Positions 1-8,042 of a DNA stretch of 27,647 nucleotides are shown one piece after another. Source of the stretch: Candidatus Bathyarchaeota archaeon (GTDB lineage Archaea > Thermoproteota > Bathyarchaeia > TCS64); the NCBI GenBank assembly GCA_030601645.1, contig JAUWBQ010000007.1, positions 1 through 27,647 of the forward strand, read 5' to 3'. Position numbers and translations under genes: made by a program. Position 1 is the first letter of the stretch. Each line of letters opens with the position of its first letter. The notes under the pieces were generated by a model that ran no database searches, was not told the DNA's origin, and saw nothing but the letters and a program-made list of their open reading frames with translations.

Positions 1-137
1 CCGTGAATACAACGCCACTCGACAAAAGGAACCTAAATATCGCTCCAACACGATCCGATCCAGCACAAAAACGTGCTCCCAAGCAACGAATTCCCACCCA
101 ACAGAAACACAGGGGGAAGGGGGGGGTCATACATCAG
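1..137. repeat. C-rich flanking repeat, left copy, unit 1
   Basis: This roughly 137-bp unit matches 27486-27621 in the same orientation, with about ten differences counted by eye; bases 1-59 are identical to 27486-27544. The plus strand is very poor in G, apart from a run of five G, two A and eight G at 112-126, followed by TCATACATC. A small hairpin lies at 62-77 (AGCAC, loop of six, GTGCT). The unit is cut by the window edge, so the array may extend to the left. No convincing coding sequence is seen in it. Function is unknown. Confidence 0.85.
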
Positions 138-275
138 ACCCCAAAAACAACGCCATACACCGAAAGGAACCCGAAAACACCCCCGACACGACCCCGCTCA
201 CACCAAAAGGGGCACTTATTCATACCCAAAACCCACACCCCAAGCCACACAGACACAAACCCCTTATGACCAGTA
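138..275. repeat. Degenerate second unit of the left repeat
   Basis: The sequence after unit 1 resembles it loosely. ACAACGCC at 147-154 repeats the same word at 9-16, a period of 138, and is followed by a related AAAGGAACCC word and a C-rich tract. Similarity fades towards 240-275 and no second G-run is present. It looks like a decayed tandem copy. The open frames across it are low-complexity (rich in Pro, Thr and Lys) and are not credible genes. Confidence 0.5.
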
Positions 276-497
276 ACCGGTCACAACTCCCCGAAAACCG
301 CTATAAGCGACCACCATTACAAGACTGGCGGGCCCGGTGGTATGTGCTCAGCATACCGAGCGGATTCACTGTTATAATACCTCAGAACTAAAAATAATTT
401 TACACCCACACGCATCGCGCGCGAACAGTGAGCAAAGACGGGAGAATATATGGCCTTGGCCACAAGACCAGCATCGCAGCCGACGTCGCGCATGCGC
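276..497. other. Gene-free stretch before the first gene
   Basis: No credible gene is visible here. A hairpin can form between GGTATG (339-344) and CATACC (352-357) with a 7-base loop. An A/T-rich patch at 388-402 could be a weak promoter. The frame open from 337 into the DUF6282 gene encodes nothing family-like before residue 69, so I treat it as non-coding. Confidence 0.5.
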
Positions 498-513
498 AAA
501 AAAAATATATGTA
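498..513 (+). promoter_or_regulatory. TATA-like promoter of the DUF6282 gene
   Basis: An A-run followed by ATATATGTA is centred about 34 bases before ATG 541. This is the usual spacing for an archaeal TATA box giving a leaderless or very short-leader transcript. No Shine-Dalgarno sequence lies before the ATG, which agrees with that. Confidence 0.55.
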
Positions 514-540
514 TTAAATCCTCTTACAAAGAGAAATATT

Positions 541-1581
541 ATGGCATTACAAGAAGGACGCTCAGTAGAACTATCCCAAGAACTCCTGAAAGGCGCAATA
601 GACATACACGTCCATCCCGGGCCCCACCTATTCAGCAGCCCAAGGAGAGTGGATCCAGTTCAAGCTGCGATCCAAGCTCGGGACGCCGGCATGCGCGCCA
701 TCGTCTTGTTGGATTGTTTCGAGATGAGCAACGGGATCGCATGGTTGGTCAATCGACAGGTCCCAGACTTCGAGACCTACGGCGGGCTACTCCTGAATAC
801 GGTCTACGGCGGAATGAACCCCCGCGCCTTCAAGACGGCCATATACTACGGCGATGGCGCAAAATACCTCAACTTCGGCACTCACTCGACCTATTACCAG
901 GCCTCCAAAGAGGGAAGGATGGTCGACGGAAGGTTCGTCCCCCTAAGCGAACTCTATCCAAAGTTCAAGGAGGAAGAACTGAGCCGATGCATCCGGATAC
1001 CGGTGGACGAACCCCCGGACCCTGCCCTAGACGAGATACTCCAGCTGCTGGCGAGCCATCCCCACATCTACATGGACACCGGCCACGTCTCGATAGAAGA
1101 GGCCGACCGACTGATAGACCTGAAGGAGGAATACGGCTACGAGAAGATAGTGGTATCGAGCGCAGTCACGAAGAACGCCACAGCCGAACAACTCAGAACC
1201 ATGGCAGAGAAAGGGGCTTTCATCGAGTTCTCACTAGCAGCCTACACAGCACCGGCCCTGATTCCCCTGACACATTACTACGTCGAGAAGGAATACATCT
1301 CGATCGATGAAGGCATGACGGAAGACCCCTCGGGGGGCATAAAACTCGTCGCGAGGCAGATACAGGACCTCGGCTCAGAGCACTCCATCATGTCCACCGA
1401 CTTCGGAAGGTACGCCCTCTCACCGCCCGTCGAAGGACTCCGACAATTCATAGCCTGCATGCTAGACCTGGGCATTCCTCCCAATGACATCAGAACGATG
1501 GTGAAGACCAATCCGGAGCGGCTCATGGGGCTGGAGCCTCAGGAGGATCAAACCCCAGAAGCTGCAGATGACGATCAGTGA
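541..1581 (+). CDS. DUF6282-type metal-dependent hydrolase (amidohydrolase-like)
   Basis: A 346-residue protein with the N-terminal metal-binding motif DIHVHPGP (residues 20-27), a later GHVS histidine and a C-terminal STDFGRY acidic site. This layout is typical of the DUF6282 branch of the amidohydrolase/PHP-like TIM barrels. The alternation of HxH, a distal His and a terminal Asp suggests a metal-dependent hydrolase, but the substrate cannot be read from the sequence. The ATG at 541 is chosen because upstream codons back to 337 encode nothing family-like and a TATA box sits 34 bases upstream. It heads a co-directional group with the isomerase, DUF1989 and racemase genes (45-base gap to the next), suggesting that it cleaves an intermediate in the same pathway. 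The family call is fairly firm; the reaction is unknown. Confidence 0.75.
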   Translation: MALQEGRSVELSQELLKGAIDIHVHPGPHLFSSPRRVDPVQAAIQARDAGMRAIVLLDCFEMSNGIAWLVNRQVPDFETYGGLLLNTVYGGMNPRAFKTAIYYGDGAKYLNFGTHSTYYQASKEGRMVDGRFVPLSELYPKFKEEELSRCIRIPVDEPPDPALDEILQLLASHPHIYMDTGHVSIEEADRLIDLKEEYGYEKIVVSSAVTKNATAEQLRTMAEKGAFIEFSLAAYTAPALIPLTHYYVEKEYISIDEGMTEDPSGGIKLVARQIQDLGSEHSIMSTDFGRYALSPPVEGLRQFIACMLDLGIPPNDIRTMVKTNPERLMGLEPQEDQTPEAADDDQ

Positions 1582-1626
1582 AACCGGTGTAAGTGGATAG
1601 ATGGGATTTAGGAGGAGATAAGGATC

Positions 1627-2499
1627 GTGGACATGTCACGGATTTCCACATGCAGCATCGCTTTGATTGATCGTCCCCCGGAAAAAGCCATAGAGATCAT
1701 CGCTGCGGCGGGATATAGAAAGGTAGACGTGCTTGAAAAACTTCCCCACCTCTCACTGCTTCCCCACGAGTGCGACCCCATGGCCCTCAAAGCCGCTGCA
1801 GAGACCCATGGAATACAGATCGCAAACCTGGCAACCTACGTTGGAGGTGGGCAGGATGGAAGAAGAACCGCATGGTCATTCCATGGCTGGCAGGTACCCA
1901 ACCCCGAAAGATTCACCAGCAATGGCTTTTCAAGCTACGACCCAGACGAACTGGAGACCGAGATGAAACAGCTGCGCCGTGCCATTGATCTGGCCGCGTA
2001 CTTCGGAGCGCGCTCGATCCGCGTTGTCGCCGGAAACGACGATCCGAGAACGCTTGACAATTTGGTCCCTTGGTTCCAGCGGGCTGCCGAGTACGCCGCA
2101 GAGAAGAGGGTGTACATGGGCGTTGAGAATCACAGCGCGGGCATCGCAGGCACTCCCAAGTTTTGCGTGGAGCTTGCGAAAAAGGTGGGGTCCCCCTACT
2201 TTGGTGTGTTGTACGAGCCCGGGAACCTCATGTATGATACAGGCACGGATTATCGGGAGGCCTTGGAGGCGATGAAGGAACACGTCGTCCACTGCCACTT
2301 CAAGGACTGCGCACCCGAAGGGGAGGGACATGAGATGAAGATGATGGGCCAGGGAGCGATCGACTTCCCTTGGATCGTGGAAAAACTAGAAAAAGTAGGA
2401 TACGAAGGCGACTTCGCCCTCGAGTACGAGCTTCACTCCGAGCCTCCCGATACGGGTCTCAAGAAGTTTTATGAGGCCTTCGAGGCAATGTTCACGTAA
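1627..2499 (+). CDS. Xylose-isomerase-like TIM-barrel isomerase/epimerase, copy 1
   Basis: A 290-residue member of the sugar phosphate isomerase/epimerase (AP endonuclease 2-like) superfamily. Recognisable parts are GVEN (candidate metal Glu), LYEPGN (a Glu where most relatives have Asp), HCHFKD (metal His) and ALEYE near the C-terminus (last metal Glu). Members usually isomerise or epimerise sugar-like or hydroxy-acid substrates using one or two divalent metals. The GTG start at 1627 has a strong Shine-Dalgarno (GGAGGAG, 1611-1617) nine bases upstream and aligns with the ATG of its paralogue at 15641; ATG 1633 is the alternative. It is followed at once by a DUF1989 gene, an order repeated by the paralogous pair. 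Exact substrate unknown. Confidence 0.8.
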   Translation: MDMSRISTCSIALIDRPPEKAIEIIAAAGYRKVDVLEKLPHLSLLPHECDPMALKAAAETHGIQIANLATYVGGGQDGRRTAWSFHGWQVPNPERFTSNGFSSYDPDELETEMKQLRRAIDLAAYFGARSIRVVAGNDDPRTLDNLVPWFQRAAEYAAEKRVYMGVENHSAGIAGTPKFCVELAKKVGSPYFGVLYEPGNLMYDTGTDYREALEAMKEHVVHCHFKDCAPEGEGHEMKMMGQGAIDFPWIVEKLEKVGYEGDFALEYELHSEPPDTGLKKFYEAFEAMFT

Positions 2500-2526
2500 T
2501 TCATGAGAAATTCAAGGTGGAAAATT

Positions 2527-3351
2527 ATGACGAAATGGAGTCACCCCATGCCTCCCTTCCCTCGAGAGTTCTACGAGGAGCTGCGGAGGGCTAAACCAAA
2601 GTTCCGCAAGTTGGAGGAGTCCATTATCCCTCTTGAGGAGAGGGGTAAGGCCTTCATCGTGAAGCGGGGCCAGTCAGCCCGAATCGTTTGCGTCGAGGGC
2701 CCCCAGATCGCCGACGTGTGCATCTGGAACGCTAACGACTACAAGGAGCGGTTCTGGAACGACTACACGCTGTGCAGGGAGGGGTTCTTCCTGAGCACAT
2801 ACAGCCGGCTCTGGAGCAACCTGCCCATGTTCAGGCCTCTGATGACCATCATCGATGACACGGTTGAGACCAAGCCGACCTTCCCTGGGGCCCGACACCA
2901 CTACTGCTTCGGCTCCCACTGCAACCCCCACTTCTGGTACTGGTCCCTAGGGGACCCGAACCACCCGTACGTCACAAAGTACAACTGCTGGTGCAACCTC
3001 ACCCGCGCCATTGAACCCTTCGGCCTCGGACCGGAGAACCTGCACGACAACATCAACCTGTTCCAGAAGACCCACTTCGAGCTAAACACGGGCCTGCACC
3101 CGGTGGAGCCCAGCGACGCCAAGAAGGGGGACTACGTCGAGTTCTACGCTGAGATGGACGTCCTCATGGCGGTTTCCATCTGCCCAAGCGGGTCAGGGAC
3201 GGCCCACTGGTCAAACGCTGAGGAGGACACCGTGCTACCCCTCGGGATAGAGATCTGGGACACCGGTGTCGAACCATTGGAGTTCGAGAACGTGTTCGGA
3301 CCAGACGGATGCAAATGCGATCTGATTTCCAACTCGAAAAAAAAGGATTGA
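2527..3351 (+). CDS. DUF1989 (urea carboxylase-associated-like) protein, copy 1
   Basis: A 274-residue protein of the DUF1989 family. It shows the Cys/His-rich centre HHYCFGSHCNP, the LHDNINLF motif, GDYVEFYAEMDV and a conserved SICPSG Cys near the C-terminus, all hallmarks of the family. Some DUF1989 proteins (CgdA/CgdB) act as carboxyguanidine deiminase in guanidine degradation; others are uncharacterised. No guanidine or urea carboxylase lies in this window, so the substrate here may differ. An upstream in-frame ATG at 2503 exists, but ATG 2527 has AAGGTGG (2514-2520) at good spacing and gives the same N-terminus (W-x-HPMPPFP) as the paralogue at 16640. Base composition is more GC-rich than in that copy. 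Confidence 0.8.
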   Translation: MTKWSHPMPPFPREFYEELRRAKPKFRKLEESIIPLEERGKAFIVKRGQSARIVCVEGPQIADVCIWNANDYKERFWNDYTLCREGFFLSTYSRLWSNLPMFRPLMTIIDDTVETKPTFPGARHHYCFGSHCNPHFWYWSLGDPNHPYVTKYNCWCNLTRAIEPFGLGPENLHDNINLFQKTHFELNTGLHPVEPSDAKKGDYVEFYAEMDVLMAVSICPSGSGTAHWSNAEEDTVLPLGIEIWDTGVEPLEFENVFGPDGCKCDLISNSKKKD

Positions 3352-3361
3352 GGATGAGCCA

Positions 3362-4444
3362 TTGAAAGAAGAAGCGGCAGACATGTCGAGTACGAGGAGT
3401 ACGTTTGAGAGACGCTCGATAGAGCTAGCTGAAAAGCTACTTGCGGACGCCATTGTCTGCATAGACTCCCATACGGGCGGCGAGCCTACCAGGCTTGTAG
3501 TCGGTGGGCTTCCTCCGATTCATGGAGAGACCATCACGGAGAAGTCGAGATTTTTCGCCGAGAACTATGATCATCTCAGGACGGCTCTGACGGCCGAGCC
3601 GAGGGCTCACAAGGCGATGCACGCCCTGATCCTCTGCCCTCCAAACTCTAAACGCGCAGACTTCGGTCTGATAATCACGTGCGCACTTGGTTACTTGAAT
3701 ATGTGTGGTCATGGCCTGATTGGCGCTGTAGCCAGTGTACTGGAAACCGGCATAATAGCTCCCAGGGAGCCCGAAACTAGGGTGACCGTAGAGACACCGG
3801 CCGGCGACATGGAGGTGCTGGCGCGCGTATCCGGGGGACATGTCGAGAGCGTGGCGTTTCGCAATCAACCCTCCTTCGTGTACGAGCAAGACTTGGAGGT
3901 TGACGTAGATCCGTTCGGCCGCTTCACGGTGGATGTGGCCTACGGTGGGAACTGGTATGTGGTCGTTGACGCGGATGATGTCGGGATGGAGTTGAGGGTT
4001 GAAAACCTCGATGGGTTGGGGCGGGCGAGCAGGCTCATCTTGGAGGCGGTGAACGCAAGCGTCTCCGCCGAACATCCTCTCCTTGGGCCGGCGGGGGAGA
4101 TCCCTCAGCTCGTGTTCATGGGGCCCCCGAGGAACCCAGAAGCGGACGGTATGAACCTCATCGCATCGGAGGCTCTGGGCTTCGATAGATCGCCCTGTGG
4201 CACGGGGAGCAGCGCCAAGATGGCGGTCCTTCATGCTAGAGGTGAGTTAAAACTGGGTGTGGACTATATCCATGAGAGCGCCACCACTGGCAGCCTGTTC
4301 AGAGGGAGGCTCGTGGAAAGGACAAACGTCGGCCCATTGGAGGCTGTCGTACCTGAAATTGCAGGCAGTGCACACATTACCGGCATCAACCACATAATCA
4401 TAGATCCACGGGATCCTCTCACGCACGGGTTCTCCATCGAATAA
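3362..4444 (+). CDS. Proline racemase / hydroxyproline epimerase family protein
   Basis: A 360-residue protein with the whole proline racemase fold signature: DSHTGGEPTR at residues 35-44, MCGHGLIG with Cys115, and DRSPCGTGSS with Asp275 and Cys279. Both catalytic cysteines are present, which favours a racemase/epimerase (proline or 4-hydroxyproline 2-epimerase type) over the trans-3-hydroxyproline dehydratase subtype, where a Cys is replaced. The TTG at 3362 directly follows GAGGATGAG (3350-3358); ATG 3383 is a possible alternative, since the first 20 residues lie outside the fold. It is the last gene of the first block, 10 bases after DUF1989 copy 1, so probably co-transcribed. The substrate could be a modified or cyclic amino acid rather than free proline. 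Confidence 0.85.
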   Translation: MKEEAADMSSTRSTFERRSIELAEKLLADAIVCIDSHTGGEPTRLVVGGLPPIHGETITEKSRFFAENYDHLRTALTAEPRAHKAMHALILCPPNSKRADFGLIITCALGYLNMCGHGLIGAVASVLETGIIAPREPETRVTVETPAGDMEVLARVSGGHVESVAFRNQPSFVYEQDLEVDVDPFGRFTVDVAYGGNWYVVVDADDVGMELRVENLDGLGRASRLILEAVNASVSAEHPLLGPAGEIPQLVFMGPPRNPEADGMNLIASEALGFDRSPCGTGSSAKMAVLHARGELKLGVDYIHESATTGSLFRGRLVERTNVGPLEAVVPEIAGSAHITGINHIIIDPRDPLTHGFSIE

Positions 4445-4535
4445 TTCTCTTTCTCATGAGGGAGATAAACTCATCCATACAGAACAATCTAGAAAAAAAA
4501 TGGAGTATACAGGATCTCACTCAATCGCGAAGAGG

Positions 4536-4850
4536 CTACATCCGTTCCAACTTGAAGACTACCGGCCTCAGCCCGTCGTAGCAGCAAGCCACGGCGACGC
4601 CTTTTTCTTTATACCATGGTAAGTCGCCGCCGAAGGCCAGCGTCCTGATAGTGCCGTAGATAGTATGCCAGGCCGCTTGGCAGAACCCGTCCGGGATTCT
4701 GATGTCTTCACTGATGATGATTTCCTGGCCATCCTCGTAGAGTTCGCAGGCTTCGAAATGTCCTGCCGGGGTCACCGGGCTCTTCTCGAAGACCTCGGAG
4801 GGCTCGAATCGCTTCAGTACAGTTATTTTTACCTTGTGTATATCCGTCAT
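4536..4850 (-). CDS. TIGR04076 family protein
   Basis: A 104-residue protein that fits the TIGR04076 family: an N-terminal KVKITVLKR strand, then IPDGFCQAAWHTIY with a central Cys, a Gly-rich LAFGGD segment, and the C-terminal CCYDGLRPVVFKLER ending. The family is common in anaerobic archaea and bacteria and has no assigned reaction; the conserved Cys residues could bind metal or a cofactor. It is alone on the minus strand, convergent with the racemase gene and divergent from the ABC importer operon, so it has its own promoter. The ATG is at 4850. Family call good, role unknown. Confidence 0.75.
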   Translation of the reverse strand: MTDIHKVKITVLKRFEPSEVFEKSPVTPAGHFEACELYEDGQEIIISEDIRIPDGFCQAAWHTIYGTIRTLAFGGDLPWYKEKGVAVACCYDGLRPVVFKLERM

Positions 4851-5108
4851 GTGGATCGGCTTTCATTAAAGTTGGTAAACAATAAGAATATTTGCCTTGA
4901 GAAAATTGGATGACGTTTACGAGTTATTCAAATCCGTAGAATGTAGGCCACGGAAATGTACGCTTGTAAATTTTTCCTGAATCTGGAATGGCGGAGCACT
5001 TGTATGTTATTTCATAAGAACCTTCTTTCAAATCAGCTGAAACCCTGTTTGATTTTTTTCTAGTTGAATATATATTAAAAGCAACAAATTTTATATATTA
5101 ATAAAAAA
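4851..5108. other. Divergent intergenic region, TIGR04076 / ABC importer
   Basis: No gene is seen in this A/T-rich region. It probably holds the promoter of the minus-strand TIGR04076 gene and, at its right end (5068-5102), several TATA-like tracts that may be alternative promoters of the importer operon. No operator palindrome stands out by eye. Confidence 0.5.
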
Positions 5109-5163
5109 CATTTATAAAAGCACTAAAAAACCCTTTAAAAAAATAAAGGACTTGATGATGGAG
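5109..5163 (+). promoter_or_regulatory. Promoter and ribosome-binding site of the ABC importer operon
   Basis: CATTTATAAAAG at 5109-5120 is a good archaeal TATA box. A transcript starting about 25 bases downstream would have a short leader holding GATGGAG (5157-5163), eight bases before ATG 5172. Other TATA-like tracts at 5068-5102 may add start sites. Confidence 0.5.
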
Positions 5164-5171
5164 TGTAAAAA

Positions 5172-6143
5172 ATGGGGATGAAAAAGTATGTAATAAAAAG
5201 ACTACTGCTTATGATACCTTCCATTCTCGCGATAATTGTATTTAATTTTATGCTCATTCATCTTGGAGGCGACCCCACAAATGTATTGGCGGGAGAGATG
5301 GCCACCCCAGAGTTTATTGAAGCATTGAGGGAGAGATACGGGTTAAATAAGCCGATTCACGTACAATTGTTCCTCTATATATCAAACGTTCTTAGGGGTG
5401 ATCTGGGGCGTTCATGGAGATGGAGTATGCCTGTTTCTAAACTTATCGCAAACAGACTCCCTAATACATTGCTGTTGGTATTAACAAGCCAGATTCTGGC
5501 GATCGCAATAGGAGTGTTGTTGGGCGTCTACACGGCGAAATCGTATCCTTCGAGAAAAGAGACCTTCCTCTCAAGCATCTCATTGATCATGTACTCGATA
5601 CCGTTGTTCTGGTTTGGATTGATCATGTTAATCGTGTTCGCGTTCTACTTGCGTTGGTTCCCCTTGGGGGGGATCATGAGCGTGCTTGAAAGAAAGGAGG
5701 GCTTCGCCTACGTCCTGGATCGTATATGGCACATGGTTCTCCCCGTCGCCACAATGTCGATCGCATGGCTCATCCCAATGTACCAACGAATAACGGCTTC
5801 GAGCGTCATCGAGGTGATGAATGAGGATTATATCACAACCGCAAGGGCGAAAGGATTGCCTGAGGGGGGCGTCTTCATACATCACGCTCTGAGAAATGCA
5901 TTGCTTCCCACAGTCACGGTGGCAGGTATGTTCCTAGGCCTGATGTTCTCGGGCGCAATACTGACGGAGACAATTTTTTCGTACCCGGGTGTGGGCAGAC
6001 TTATGATCGAAGCCACGTTCAACCGGGATTTCCCCGTTCTCATGGGCATATTTCTCATGGTGTCTGTCACCGTTGTTTTCGCCTCATTGATCACAGACAT
6101 CGTATACGCGATACTTGATCCCCGGATAAGATTGGGTAGTTGA
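5172..6143 (+). CDS. dppB: Oligopeptide/dipeptide ABC transporter permease (DppB-like)
   Basis: A 323-residue integral membrane protein. It has an N-terminal membrane helix (residues about 9-29, after the basic KKYVIKRLLL start), further hydrophobic helices, and the binding-protein-dependent transport loop (ITTARAKGLPEGG, close to the EAA motif) that docks the ATPase. The length and the start pattern of DppB/OppB are normal. It should form the translocation pore with the next gene product and import peptides or related amino compounds. The next gene overlaps its stop codon, so translation is coupled. Substrate class is inferred only from the family. Confidence 0.88.
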   Translation: MGMKKYVIKRLLLMIPSILAIIVFNFMLIHLGGDPTNVLAGEMATPEFIEALRERYGLNKPIHVQLFLYISNVLRGDLGRSWRWSMPVSKLIANRLPNTLLLVLTSQILAIAIGVLLGVYTAKSYPSRKETFLSSISLIMYSIPLFWFGLIMLIVFAFYLRWFPLGGIMSVLERKEGFAYVLDRIWHMVLPVATMSIAWLIPMYQRITASSVIEVMNEDYITTARAKGLPEGGVFIHHALRNALLPTVTVAGMFLGLMFSGAILTETIFSYPGVGRLMIEATFNRDFPVLMGIFLMVSVTVVFASLITDIVYAILDPRIRLGS

Positions 6144-7027
6144 ATGCCATGGTGAAGATAATAGGATTTGATGTAAAACTTTCCCGTGGGACTAAGCTCT
6201 TTTGGCATCGATTCAGACAGGATAAGAAGGCCGTGTTAGGGCTTGGAATAATTATCATCGCGATTTTCATAGGGGTTTTTGCGCCTCGTCTTTCCCCGTA
6301 TAACCCCTATAAGATGTCGAACAGGAGATTCCTCCCTCCGAGCCGAGAGTACCCGCTCGGCACAGACAACCTGGGTAGAGACGTTTTAAGCAGAATGATA
6401 TGGGGTACACGCGTCTCCCTAACATTTGGAGTGGGCGTCGGGATGCTATCCCTGATTCTGGGAATCTTCTTAGGGGCGATTCCCGGTTATTATGGCGGGT
6501 GGATTGACGACCTCTTCTCGAGGTTCTTCGAGTTTTTTATGCTACTCCCTGAGTTATTCCTCATTATTCTGATGGTTAGCATGTTCGGCAACAACATTTT
6601 CAACACGATGTTCGTTGTGGCCATAACCTTGTGGCCGTCGAACGCCCGAATTACGAGAGCCCAGACTCTGTCTTTGAAGAACAGAACTTTTGTCCAGGCT
6701 GCCAAAGCGGCTGGGGCCAGCGATTTTCGAATACTCTTCACGCACATCTTGCCCAACGGCGTCTATCCGGTAATAGTCAACTCCACACTCCAGATGGGGC
6801 GTGCTATAATAACTGAAGCCGGTCTCAGTTTTCTCGGCCTCGGGGATATCAACTTCGTGAGCTGGGGGCAGACCCTCTTCGTCGCACAAAAACAGATATT
6901 CACGTGGTGGCTTGCCCTGTTTCCAGGCTTGGCTATAGCCCTCATCGTCTTGGCTTTCAACTTCGTCGGGGGAGGCCTCAACTATGCCCTGAACCCTAGA
7001 CTAAGAGAAATTTTTGTGGATGTATAA
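6140..7027 (+). CDS. dppC: Oligopeptide/dipeptide ABC transporter permease (DppC-like)
   Basis: A 295-residue second permease. It has the cytoplasmic N-terminal tail and first helix (about residues 30-50), the DppC-type YPLGTDNLGRDVLSR motif, several more helices and the FVQAAKAAGAS docking loop. It partners DppB in the membrane. The TTG at 6140 overlaps the dppB stop; an in-frame ATG at 6149 is equally possible and would shorten the protein by three residues. The DppD-type ATPase gene follows after 16 bases. No sign of damage. Confidence 0.88.
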   Translation: MNAMVKIIGFDVKLSRGTKLFWHRFRQDKKAVLGLGIIIIAIFIGVFAPRLSPYNPYKMSNRRFLPPSREYPLGTDNLGRDVLSRMIWGTRVSLTFGVGVGMLSLILGIFLGAIPGYYGGWIDDLFSRFFEFFMLLPELFLIILMVSMFGNNIFNTMFVVAITLWPSNARITRAQTLSLKNRTFVQAAKAAGASDFRILFTHILPNGVYPVIVNSTLQMGRAIITEAGLSFLGLGDINFVSWGQTLFVAQKQIFTWWLALFPGLAIALIVLAFNFVGGGLNYALNPRLREIFVDV

Positions 7028-7043
7028 TACTACAGGAGGGTGA

Positions 7044-8021
7044 TTGTTGCCATTTTTCGAAGTGAATGACCTCAAAATGTATTACGGCACGTCGTCCGGC
7101 TATGTGAAGGCTGTAGATGGCGTCAATCTTGATATCGAACAAGGAGAGACTCTCGGCATCGCCGGAGAGTCGGGTTGTGGCAAGTCATCCATCGGGCTTT
7201 CCATCATGAGGATACTGCCTCGAAATGGAAGAATTATGGGCGGAGAAATTCTCCTAGATGGAACGGACATATTGAAACTTTCCGAAGATGAGATGAGAGA
7301 TTTCCGTTGGAAGAAGGTCTCGGTAATATTTCAGGGTGCCATGAATGCGTTGAATCCCGTTAAGAAAGTTGGGGACCAGGTTACTGAGCCGCTGAAGATT
7401 CACGAAGACATGACTAAAGAAGAAAGGAGCGAGAAGGCGGCATCTGTTTTCGAACTTGTGGGTCTCGATTCATCTTGGATGAATAACTATCCACATGAGC
7501 TCAGCGGTGGAATGAAGCAACGGGTCGTCATAGCAATGAGTCTGATATGTGATCCTCAAATGATCATCGCTGACGAGCCCACGACGGCTTTGGACGTCGT
7601 GATGCAAGACCAGATCCTCTACGAAATTAATAACCTACAGAAAAAATTTAAAATTGCCATGATTTACATATCCCACGATATGTCCGTGTTAGCTGAAACC
7701 TGTGACAAGGTGGCTATCATGTACGCTGGAAAAATTGTCGAGTCCGCGAGGACCGAGGATATTTTCAAGAAACCCCATCACCCCTATTCGATCGCCCTTC
7801 TCAACTCCTTTCCCAGTATCAAGGGTCCGATGAAGCGATTGACATCCATCGGAGGGGCGCCTCCGGACCTGAGAGCCCCCCCTCCTGGCTGTTACTTCGA
7901 ACCGAGATGCCAATACGCCCGGGACGTCTGTAAAGAAGGGGCACCGCCAACGATGAAGGTAGACGATGGACATTATTCATCGTGTCATTTCGCGCTCGAC
8001 CCCCGAATTCAAAAATTCTAG
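7044..8021 (+). CDS. dppD: Oligopeptide/dipeptide ABC transporter ATPase (DppD-like)
   Basis: A 325-residue ABC ATPase with Walker A GESGCGKS (residues 41-48), signature LSGGMKQR, Walker B MIIADEPTT and the switch His in YISHDMS. The C-terminal extension has the Cys-containing oligo/dipeptide domain (CYFEPRCQYARDVC, then a last Cys), which in this family can carry an iron-sulfur cluster. It powers uptake with the DppF-like partner. A strong Shine-Dalgarno AGGAGGG (7034-7040) precedes two adjacent TTG codons, 7044 and 7047; the second has the better spacing, so the start may be one codon later. Confidence 0.9.
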   Translation: MLPFFEVNDLKMYYGTSSGYVKAVDGVNLDIEQGETLGIAGESGCGKSSIGLSIMRILPRNGRIMGGEILLDGTDILKLSEDEMRDFRWKKVSVIFQGAMNALNPVKKVGDQVTEPLKIHEDMTKEERSEKAASVFELVGLDSSWMNNYPHELSGGMKQRVVIAMSLICDPQMIIADEPTTALDVVMQDQILYEINNLQKKFKIAMIYISHDMSVLAETCDKVAIMYAGKIVESARTEDIFKKPHHPYSIALLNSFPSIKGPMKRLTSIGGAPPDLRAPPPGCYFEPRCQYARDVCKEGAPPTMKVDDGHYSSCHFALDPRIQKF

Positions 8022-8042
8022 GTGAAGAGTTGAAACCAAAAA

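Noticed and set aside
3..276. Small open frames in the left repeat region
   Set aside because: They are low-complexity Pro/Thr/Lys-rich translations of C-rich repeat DNA, overlap each other in two frames and have no ribosome-binding site.
337..540. N-terminal extension of the DUF6282 gene from an upstream ATG
   Set aside because: The extra 68 codons have no family similarity, lie across a hairpin and the TATA-like box, and the ATG at 541 gives the normal N-terminus.
3437..4234. A 265-codon minus-strand open frame across the racemase gene
   Set aside because: It is entirely antisense to a gene with complete family motifs and has no recognisable domain; a by-product of GC-rich codon use.
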